The notes below the pieces were generated by a model. The model saw only the letters and a list, made by a program, of their open reading frames with translations, did no database searches and was not told the origin of the DNA. Of a stretch of 64,000 bases of DNA, positions 58,280 through 64,000 are shown piece by piece. How positions within the stretch are numbered: position 1 is the first letter of the stretch; each line of letters begins with the position of its first letter. Source of the stretch: Pseudomonas nunensis (GTDB lineage Bacteria; Pseudomonadota; Gammaproteobacteria; Pseudomonadales; Pseudomonadaceae); contig NZ_CP101125.1 of assembly GCF_024296925.1 (NCBI RefSeq), forward strand, positions 5,458,501 through 5,522,500. The letters run 5' to 3'. The translations under genes and the position numbers were made by a program.

Positions 58280-58810
58280 ATGAGCGACATGCATTTGTCT
58301 GATGTAACCACCCTGCGTGCACGCGCCCGCCAGAACGTCGAAAACGGTGCCGTGACCGAAAGCTACAGCGCCGACCTAGACGAGGTGCTGCGCCTGCTCA
58401 ATGAATCGTTGGCCACCGAACTGGTCTGCGTGTTGCGCTACAAGCGCCACTACTTCATGGCCAACGGCCTCAAGGCCCACGTGGCCGCCGACGAATTCCT
58501 CGAACACGCGAACCAGGAAGCCGAACACGCCGACCGTCTGGCCGAGCGCATCGTGCAACTGGGCGGTGAGCCGGAATTCAACCCCGACCTGCTGTCGAAA
58601 AACTCCCACGCTCAATACGTGGCCGGCAACAACCTCAAGGAGATGGTCTACGAAGACCTGGTCGCCGAGCGGATTGCCATCGACAGCTACCGCGAGATCA
58701 TCCAGTACATCGGCGAAAAAGACCCGACCACACGGCGCATCTTCGAAGACATCCTGGCTCAGGAAGAAGAACATGCCGACGATATGGCCGACATTCTGAA
58801 AGACCTGTAG
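58280..58810 (+). CDS. Bacterioferritin-like ferritin-fold protein
   Basis: The 176-residue four-helix protein has ferritin-type metal ligands: Glu in LATELVCVLRYKRHYF near 44-59, EHANQEAEHADRLAERIV near 75 and AQEEEHADDMADIL near the end. An iron storage or Dps-like protective role is likely; a similar bacterioferritin-type gene lies in the same region of P. aeruginosa. It has a good ribosome binding site (AGGAGA). Confidence 0.88.
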   Translation: MSDMHLSDVTTLRARARQNVENGAVTESYSADLDEVLRLLNESLATELVCVLRYKRHYFMANGLKAHVAADEFLEHANQEAEHADRLAERIVQLGGEPEFNPDLLSKNSHAQYVAGNNLKEMVYEDLVAERIAIDSYREIIQYIGEKDPTTRRIFEDILAQEEEHADDMADILKDL

Positions 58811-58823
58811 CGCCTGGTAGATC

Positions 58824-58914
58824 GCTTTCGCGGGCAAGCCTCGCTCCAACAGGTTTTGTGGTGTGTTTCGAACGCCGCATTACCTGTAGGAGCGAGGCTT
58901 GCCCGCGAAGGCGT
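58824..58914. repeat. REP inverted pair (CGCGGGCAAGCCTCGCTCC class)
   Basis: TTCGCGGGCAAGCCTCGCTC and its complement (GAGCGAGGCTTGCCCGCGAA) enclose about 45 bp. This variant carries GCCTCGC where the common class has GCCCGC. It lies between the convergent ferritin and AsmA genes. Confidence 0.88.
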
Positions 58915-58933
58915 CTTCGCAGACGCCATCAAT

Positions 58934-61009
58934 TTACTTGGTTGGCTTGACGGTAACCGGCGCCTTGCCCGCCCTCATCTGCTCCAACAACGGCGCACAC
59001 TGGTTCGGCTCTCCACCACTCGGCGCCACCAGCGCCAGCAACCCAGCCGCCGGCGCAGCAATCACGCCCAGCGCCACCATGCCCGCACCGCGCAGCAACA
59101 ACGGCACAGCTTTCACCCCGGCACTCGGCTTGATGAATTTGCCCTGCACGTACAGCGGCGAGCGCAACGAAATCAACCGCCATCCCTTGGATTCCGGGGT
59201 GATGGTCAAGTCCAGTTGTTCCGTCGCCATGTTCGCGGTGCCATCGATGTAGATGATCGCGTTCTCGGTATCGAAGACAAACAACTGTGTGGTCGCCAGA
59301 CCGGTCTTGATGTCGAAGTCCGCCGCTGCGCAGTTGATCTTCACTTCCTTGTCGCCAAAGATCTTGCCGACCACGTAGTTGCCGACGTTGAGCCCGGCCA
59401 GCTCCATCAACTCACGGCTGATGGCGCCGTCGTTGATCAACATTTTCAGCTTGCCGTTGGAAGTGCCCAGCAACTTGGCAACGGAGTTGCCACGACCCGA
59501 GATATCGGCGTCGCCGTTCAATTCGCCGAAACTGGTTTTCATCGGTTCGAAGGTCGGGAACAACTGCTTCAACTTGAAGCCCCGCGCGGTGAGCTTCGCC
59601 TGCCCTTCCAAAGGTTCGGTGCGGCCATTGAGGCGAATCTGCGCATCGAGCTTGCCACCGGCCACGCCGAAACGCAGGGGCTCCAGGCTCAGCACTCCGT
59701 CAGTCAGAACCAGATGGGTATAGAGGTCGGTGAACGGCAGCTTTTCGCTGTGGACGATGCGCTTGCCGGTGAATTCGACATCCGCGTCCATATCCCGCCA
59801 GCGCTCGGTCTTGAATTCCTCGACCGGCAGCACCTTGTCCGTCGGCTGCTTGCTTTCACCGCCACGGGCCTTTTGCTTGGCGTTGGAGTCGGCGCCGATC
59901 AACGGCGCGAGGTCAGCAAACAGCAATTGATTGGAGACCAGCGAACCGCTGAGTTTGGGCCGCGGCTGACTGGCGACATAAGCCAGGTCGCCGTGAATGT
60001 CACTGTTGCCGATCTTGCCGTTGAAGCCTTCATAGCGGAACTGCGCGCCAGCCGGGTCATGCAGCTTGGCGGTCAAGTGACCGTCGGTGGCGTAGGGAGG
60101 CGAGTCCGGCAGGGTCACGCCGGTCAGCGGGTACAAGTTGGCCAAGCTGCTGCCGGCGAGTTTCAGGCGCAGGTCCAACGCGCCGAGGTTCAGCGGATCG
60201 GTCAGGGTGCCTGCCAGTTCGACGCTGGTGTCGGCGATCTTCACTTGGGCTTGCAGTGGAAACGGCTTGGCCGCGTCTTGCAACGCCAGCAGGCCACCGA
60301 TCTTGCCTCCACCGGCGAGTTTCTGTTGGTGGTATTGGCCCTTCACCTTGATCGCGAACGCGTAGTCCTGGGGAGCACCGCCCTTCTCGACTGCGGTTTT
60401 CGCCGCTTTGTCACCGACGATGTCGCTGAACGGAATCGGTTTGCCCAACGGATCGATCAACACGTCCAGCTGGGTTTTCAGGTTTTGGTCGTCGAGGGTG
60501 ACGTGGCCCTTATCGAAGCCGATGGCGCCGATGTCCACCACCCAATTCGACGGTTCGGCGTTCGGGTCTTTGGGGTCGAACTTGAACGTCCAATTCGCGC
60601 GGCCATCGGCCAGGCGCTGGAGGTCGGCATTCGGCTCGGTCAGGTCAATGCGCGGGATCACCACGCGTTGCGCCAACAAGGCCAGCGGCGAGATGCGCAA
60701 CTCGACGCGCTTAAGGGTGACCATCTGCGGCTGCTTCGACCAGTCCGGGTTGCCCAGGCTCAAGTCCTCGGCGACCACATGCGGCCACGGCACCCAGGCG
60801 CGCCAGCCGCCTTCATCGAGCTCGCGCCGCCACACCACCGCGAGGTTGCCATTAATGGCGAACGGACGATGCAGTTCTTCGGAAACTTTGGCATTGAGCG
60901 GCGGTTTGATCCGGTTCCAATCGAAGAACACGATGATCAAAACCAGGATTGCCAGCAGGACAACCAGGCTGGCGAAGGTCCAAGTGATTATTTTTGAAGT
61001 GCGCGTCAT
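58934..61009 (-). CDS. AsmA family protein
   Basis: The 691-residue protein has one N-terminal membrane anchor (ITWTFASLVVLLAILVLIIV, residues 8-27) and a long periplasmic part of AsmA type, rich in beta strands: NGNLAVVWRRELDEGGWRAW near 53-72 and the C-terminal AsmA_2-like GLNVGNYVVGKIFGDKEVKI. Related proteins help carry phospholipids to the outer membrane. It is transcribed alone. Confidence 0.88.
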   Translation of the reverse strand: MTRTSKIITWTFASLVVLLAILVLIIVFFDWNRIKPPLNAKVSEELHRPFAINGNLAVVWRRELDEGGWRAWVPWPHVVAEDLSLGNPDWSKQPQMVTLKRVELRISPLALLAQRVVIPRIDLTEPNADLQRLADGRANWTFKFDPKDPNAEPSNWVVDIGAIGFDKGHVTLDDQNLKTQLDVLIDPLGKPIPFSDIVGDKAAKTAVEKGGAPQDYAFAIKVKGQYHQQKLAGGGKIGGLLALQDAAKPFPLQAQVKIADTSVELAGTLTDPLNLGALDLRLKLAGSSLANLYPLTGVTLPDSPPYATDGHLTAKLHDPAGAQFRYEGFNGKIGNSDIHGDLAYVASQPRPKLSGSLVSNQLLFADLAPLIGADSNAKQKARGGESKQPTDKVLPVEEFKTERWRDMDADVEFTGKRIVHSEKLPFTDLYTHLVLTDGVLSLEPLRFGVAGGKLDAQIRLNGRTEPLEGQAKLTARGFKLKQLFPTFEPMKTSFGELNGDADISGRGNSVAKLLGTSNGKLKMLINDGAISRELMELAGLNVGNYVVGKIFGDKEVKINCAAADFDIKTGLATTQLFVFDTENAIIYIDGTANMATEQLDLTITPESKGWRLISLRSPLYVQGKFIKPSAGVKAVPLLLRGAGMVALGVIAAPAAGLLALVAPSGGEPNQCAPLLEQMRAGKAPVTVKPTK

Positions 61010-61396
61010 TGCACAGGGCTCCTGAATACGACTGAGCGCCCTGACTGCGACGCACGTTTGAAACGGTAGGCCAGAACCGGCCTGCCATGAAATCTACGAC
61101 TGGGAAACGGCTCGCAGGTTTAACTGAAATGCCTCTTAACGCTCAAATAATCGGCCGCGAACACAGTGCGCCCGCTTCTGGCGTTACCGGCCCCGCACTT
61201 TTGTGCGGCACGAGTGAGTCGAAAATACCCACCTCAGTGCAAAACCGCCCGCCGGAAACGCCCGTTCTAGAGCCTCTGCGTCAAACAATCAATTCTGTTG
61301 ATTATTACCATTGCGTTTATGAACTTTTATATCGACTTATCGAGAGTAGCATTGCCCTCGTACCCACTTTATCGCCCTCCCAAGGAGCAACCCATC
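61010..61396. other. Divergent intergenic region between asmA-like and repeat-protein genes
   Basis: About 390 bp with no credible gene. It contains the exact palindrome CCGCACTTTTGTGCGG (61193-61208), without a T-run, which could be an operator or small hairpin, and an AT-rich stretch at about 61285-61350 that probably holds the promoter of the repeat-protein gene. A 110-codon frame through here has no family resemblance and is rejected. Confidence 0.55.
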
Positions 61397-61909
61397 ATGA
61401 AACGCCAATTACTGCTTAGCCTTACCCTTTCGATGCTAGCCAGCACCGCTTTTGCTCTGCCAGCTGCTGATCAAGCCACACCACAAGTCAAAGACAGCCA
61501 CTCGGTGTTCAGCCAAACCGTCGCAGCCGATGGTTCGGATCGCACTCCACAAGGCCAGACCCTTGCCGAAGGTGGTAATGATCGCCTGAAAGAAAAAGGC
61601 TTGATCACCCAAGACGGCTACGACAAAACTCCACAAGGTCAAACCCTGGCTGCTGACGGTTCCGACCGTACTCCACAAGGCCAAACCCTGGCTGCTGACG
61701 GTTCCGACCGCACTCCACAAGGCCAGACCCTTGCTTCCGACGGTTCCGATCGCACTCCACAGGGTCAAACCCTCGCTTCCGACGGTTCCGATCGCACTCC
61801 ACAGGGCCAAACCCTCGCTGCTGATGGTTCGGACCGCACCCCACAAGGCCAAACCCTTGCTGAAGGTGGTGGTGACCGTGTAATCGAACGCAACAGCGCT
61901 TTGAGCTGA
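61397..61909 (+). CDS. Exported protein of tandem 14-residue repeats
   Basis: The 170-residue product has a signal peptide (MKRQLLLSLTLSMLASTAFA) and nine consecutive 14-residue units from about residue 44. Six read DGSDRTPQGQTLA plus A, S or E; one is DGYDKTPQGQTLAA; one is diverged (GGNDRLKEKGLITQ); the last is GGGDRVIERNSALS. At DNA level these are 42-bp tandem repeats. AAGGAG lies 10 bases before the ATG at 61397. I do not recognise a function; the acidic, Gly- and Ser-rich repeat could bind calcium or form an extended surface polymer (inference). Confidence 0.85.
   Translation: MKRQLLLSLTLSMLASTAFALPAADQATPQVKDSHSVFSQTVAADGSDRTPQGQTLAEGGNDRLKEKGLITQDGYDKTPQGQTLAADGSDRTPQGQTLAADGSDRTPQGQTLASDGSDRTPQGQTLASDGSDRTPQGQTLAADGSDRTPQGQTLAEGGGDRVIERNSALS
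61515..61892 (+). repeat. 42-bp coding tandem repeats
   Basis: Successive 42-bp units share GGTTC(C/G)GA(C/T)CG(C/T)ACTCCACA and CCA(A/G)ACCCT; adjacent central units differ by one or a few bases, showing recent duplication or gene conversion. Copy number could vary between strains. Confidence 0.85.
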
Positions 61910-61928
61910 GCCCATGGCGGCCCTGAAA

Positions 61929-61956
61929 AAAAGCCCAATCCCCGGATTGGGCTTTT
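61929..61956. terminator. Intrinsic terminator after the repeat-protein gene
   Basis: AAAAGCCCAATC and GATTGGGCTTTT form a 12-bp stem with loop CCCG, 20 bases after the stop, with A-run and T-run on either side. Confidence 0.9.
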
Positions 61957-62067
61957 GACTTTATATAGAGCCACACTTCTCCTCGCTTAACCCCCGATCC
62001 CCGTTCGACGCCGGCAAAGCCGATTTGCTAGAGTGCGCCGCTGTCCTCTCCAGAAAACACCCTTGCG

Positions 62068-62700
62068 ATGCTGCCCCGCGCCGAACAGAAACAACAGACC
62101 CGCAACGCCCTGATGGACGCCGCCCGCCATTTGATGGAATGCGGCCGAGGATTCGGCAGCCTGAGCCTGCGCGAAGTCGCGAAAACCGCCGGGATCGTGC
62201 CCACCGGTTTCTACCGGCACTTTGCCGATATGGACGAACTGGGCCTGGTGCTGGTCAGCGAAGTCGGCCAGACCTTCCGCGAAACCATCCGCCTGGTCCG
62301 CCACAACGAATTCGTCATGGGCGGCATCATTGATGCGTCGGTGCGGATCTTCCTCGATGTGGTCAGCGCCAACCGTTCGCAATTCCTGTTTCTCGCCCGC
62401 GAGCAGTACGGCGGCTCGCTGCCGGTGCGCCAGGCCATTGGCCGCTTGCGCGAAGATATCAGCTCCGACCTCGCGGCGGATTTGTCATTGATGCCCAAGT
62501 TGCAGCATCTGGACATCGCAGGCCTGAGCGTGATGGCGGATCTGATTGTTAAAAGTGTGTTTGCGACCTTGCCGGATATCATCGATCCGCCGCTGGAAGC
62601 GTTGCCCGAGCACCTGACGCCTCAGGCGAAAATCACTCAGCAGCTGCGTTTTATCTTCATCGGTTTAAAGCACTGGCAAGGCCTCGGCAGCACGGAATAA
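62068..62700 (+). CDS. desT: DesT, TetR family regulator of fatty-acid desaturation
   Basis: The 210-residue regulator has an N-terminal helix-turn-helix (LSLREVAKTAGIVPTGFYRH near 31-50) and a C-terminal ligand domain. In P. aeruginosa DesT senses acyl-CoA saturation and represses desaturase genes. The name rests on sequence resemblance to the DesT/FabR type and on its place directly before ureE, as with PA4890-PA4891. No desaturase gene is adjacent here. Confidence 0.8.
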   Translation: MLPRAEQKQQTRNALMDAARHLMECGRGFGSLSLREVAKTAGIVPTGFYRHFADMDELGLVLVSEVGQTFRETIRLVRHNEFVMGGIIDASVRIFLDVVSANRSQFLFLAREQYGGSLPVRQAIGRLREDISSDLAADLSLMPKLQHLDIAGLSVMADLIVKSVFATLPDIIDPPLEALPEHLTPQAKITQQLRFIFIGLKHWQGLGSTE

Positions 62701-62703
62701 CCC

Positions 62704-62794
62704 TTGTGGGAGCGAGCTTGCTCGCGATGGCGATTTCATATTCAACATTCATGTGATTGAAAGACCGCTATCGCGAGCAAGCTCGCTCCCACAA
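62704..62794. repeat. REP inverted pair (GTGGGAGCGAGCTTGCTCGCGA)
   Basis: TTGTGGGAGCGAGCTTGCTC and its complement enclose about 40 bp, directly after the desT stop. It is the same variant as at 23.5 kb. Confidence 0.88.
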
Positions 62795-62837
62795 AAAATC
62801 AACTGCGCCGCAAATCAGTGCATGAAGAATCCTTCAC

Positions 62838-62850
62838 GCACCAACATGAC
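62838..62850 (+). promoter_or_regulatory. Candidate NtrC half-site upstream of ureE
   Basis: GCACCAACATGAC matches the left half and spacer of the enteric NtrC site (TTGCACCAACATGGTGC), about 100 bp before the predicted start of transcription. An imperfect inverted repeat (GTGCATGAAG/CTTCACGCAC) overlaps its left side. Binding is inferred. Confidence 0.4.
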
Positions 62851-62917
62851 TCAAAACCCTGCAACATCCTGCAACAACTACTACTCTCCGACAGGGTTTT
62901 CCTACGTATCACCCGAT

Positions 62918-62933
62918 TGGCAAGCCCCTTGCT
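62918..62933 (+). promoter_or_regulatory. Sigma-54 promoter of ureEF
   Basis: TGGCAAGCCCCTTGCT matches TGGCACGNNNNTTGCW at all but one position, with GG and GC ten bases apart, 37 bp before the ureE ATG. It parallels the promoter before urtA. Confidence 0.8.
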
Positions 62934-62969
62934 CTAGCCTGAGCATTGTCCTTTGTTGGAAGCTTTCCG

Positions 62970-63470
62970 ATGCTGGTGATTCACCGCAGAATCGACCCTC
63001 AACCCGTCTGGGCCGCCGAGTTGCACCTGACCTTCGAAGCCCGGAGCAAAAGCCGCTTGCGCTGTTTCAGTGCCGAGCAGGAAGACGTCGGATTGTTTTT
63101 GGAGCGCGGCCAGTCACCGCTGTATGACGGCGAATGTCTCCAGGCCGAAGACGGGCGCATCGTCCGCGTCTGCGCCCGCCCCGAACAACTGCTGCACGTC
63201 ACCTGCGCCAATGCTTTCGAACTGACCCGCGCCGCCTATCACCTCGGTAACCGCCACGTCGCCCTGCAAGTCGGTGACGGTTGGTTGCGCCTGCTCGACG
63301 ATTACGTGCTCAAGGCCATGCTCGAACAGCTGGATGCCAAGGTCGAAAACATCGAAGCGCCGTTCCAGCCGGAACACGGTGCCTACGGTGGCGGCCATCA
63401 CCACTCGCGCCACGGCGACGAAGACTTCAACTATCCGCCGAAACTGCACCAGTTCGGCGTACGTCTATGA
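62970..63470 (+). CDS. ureE: UreE, urease nickel-delivery chaperone
   Basis: UreE carries nickel to the urease maturation complex. The 166-residue protein has the family's N-terminal peptide-binding domain (MLVIHRRIDPQ start), the metal-binding domain with HLGNRHVALQVGDGWLRLLD near 90-110, and a His-rich tail, GGGHHHSRHGDED near 142-154, for nickel binding. The ATG at 62970 is preferred over an in-frame ATG at 62946, which would place the start near the predicted transcription start. It overlaps ureF by four bases. Confidence 0.95.
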   Translation: MLVIHRRIDPQPVWAAELHLTFEARSKSRLRCFSAEQEDVGLFLERGQSPLYDGECLQAEDGRIVRVCARPEQLLHVTCANAFELTRAAYHLGNRHVALQVGDGWLRLLDDYVLKAMLEQLDAKVENIEAPFQPEHGAYGGGHHHSRHGDEDFNYPPKLHQFGVRL

Positions 63471-64000
63471 ACCCAGCCTGGGCGCTGCTGCGCCTGGCCA
63501 GTCCGCAGTTGCCGATTGGCGGCTACAGCTATTCCCAAGGTTTGGAAATGGCTGTGGATAACGGCCGCGTGACGGATGCCGACAGCGCCCGACGCTGGAT
63601 CAGTGATCAGTTGCTGCTCAACCTCGCACGCTTCGAAGCGCCGTTGCTGCTCGCCCATTGCGTGGCCGCCTCGCACGATAACTGGGCCGAATTGCTGCAA
63701 CGCTGCGAGGAACATCGCGCCAGCCGCGAAACCCGCGAGTTGCATCAGGAAAGTCGGCAGATGGGCTATTCATTGCAGCAACTGCTCAACGGTTTGCCGG
63801 AACTCGATGCACCGGCCCGGGCCTTTCTCGAACAACGTCCCGAACCGCACCTGGCCCTCGGCTGGGCCCTGGCTGCTCGCGCCTGGGGCATCAGTCCGCA
63901 AGACGCGTTGGCCGCGTGGCTCTGGAGCTGGCTGGAAAACCAATTGGCGGTGTTGATGAAAACCCTGCCGCTGGGCCAGCAAGCCGCACAGCGCCTGACC
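63467..64000 (+). CDS. ureF: UreF, urease accessory protein (3' partial)
   Basis: UreF works with UreD and UreG in GTP-dependent nickel insertion. The visible 178 codons begin MNPAWALLRLASPQLPIGGY and continue SYSQGLEMAVDNG, the standard UreF N-terminus, then GWALAARAWGISPQDALAAW near 129-148. The ATG overlaps the ureE stop (ATGA). The gene runs off the window; about 45 residues are missing for a usual length near 224. Confidence 0.95.
   Translation, partial: MNPAWALLRLASPQLPIGGYSYSQGLEMAVDNGRVTDADSARRWISDQLLLNLARFEAPLLLAHCVAASHDNWAELLQRCEEHRASRETRELHQESRQMGYSLQQLLNGLPELDAPARAFLEQRPEPHLALGWALAARAWGISPQDALAAWLWSWLENQLAVLMKTLPLGQQAAQRLT

Noticed and set aside
58856..60997. A 713-codon plus-strand open frame over the AsmA-like gene
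   Set aside because: Antisense shadow. The minus-strand frame has a membrane anchor and AsmA motifs; the plus-strand one has none.
61087..61419. A 110-codon plus-strand frame before the repeat-protein gene
   Set aside because: No ribosome binding site or family resemblance, and it overlaps the promoter and start of the repeat-protein gene in another frame.
61515..61892. Possible CRISPR array from regular 42-bp repeats
   Set aside because: The units are contiguous, without unique spacers, in frame and translated as a 14-residue repeat after a signal peptide.

Overview
The window is chromosomal DNA from a Pseudomonas, most likely of the P. fluorescens group. The evidence is the GC-rich coding bias, the order purH-purD-retS, the order urtABCDE-ureDA-GNAT-ureB-ureC and desT-ureEF (as I remember them from P. 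aeruginosa), and many intergenic REP-type palindromes typical of fluorescent pseudomonads. Both ends cut genes: purH lacks its 5' end and ureF lacks its 3' end.

Layout. 1-6.4 kb: purine synthesis (purH, purD), the hybrid sensor kinase RetS and a MarC-family membrane protein. 6.5-13.6 kb: a single minus-strand gene for a 2356-residue toxin with a TcdA/TcdB-like glycosyltransferase region, a Cys-His-Asp protease-like segment and a TcdA/TcdB-type pore-forming region. 13.9-21.4 kb: two divergent cobalamin operons, cobG-cobH-cobI-cobJ (minus) and cobL-cbiD-cobK (plus). 21.7-27.7 kb: a small orphan antidote-like protein, a copper cluster (two DUF2946 proteins, a PCuAC chaperone, the OprC receptor, a PepSY membrane protein) and a six-cysteine secreted protein. 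28-33 kb: a TonB-dependent receptor with an ABC importer of the FecCD/BtuCD class, preceded by a candidate Zur box and a leader terminator. 33.3-43.7 kb: urea uptake (urtABCDE) and urease (ureD, ureA, two GNAT acetyltransferases, ureB, ureC), headed by a strong sigma-54 promoter match. 43.7-49 kb: a minus-strand 1750-residue protein with a dermonecrotic-toxin-like N-terminal region, leucine-rich repeats and a NEL-type E3 ubiquitin ligase C-terminus. 49.2-61 kb: a sensor kinase, the CbpM/CbpA chaperone pair, a YegD-type Hsp70, an AI-2E-family permease, a PsiF protein, an AraC regulator, an EamA transporter, a lipase, a LysR gene remnant, a ferritin-like protein and an AsmA protein. 61.4-64 kb: a secreted protein made of 14-residue repeats, the DesT regulator, and ureE-ureF behind a second sigma-54 promoter match.

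How the parts fit. Urea import, urease structural genes and urease maturation genes lie about 20 kb apart but share sigma-54 promoter matches and NtrC-like upstream sites, which suggests common nitrogen control. The cobalamin genes mix oxygen-dependent CobG with CbiD and a CbiG-CobJ fusion. The copper genes form a periplasmic acquisition set around OprC.

The most unusual contents are the two giant eukaryote-directed toxin or effector genes. Each lies tail-to-tail behind a conserved gene across a bidirectional terminator, and neither has secretion or immunity genes beside it. Next in interest are the metal-regulated TonB/ABC operon with its leader hairpin, and the 14-residue repeat protein. 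I saw no tRNA, rRNA, CRISPR array, phage or complete insertion sequence.
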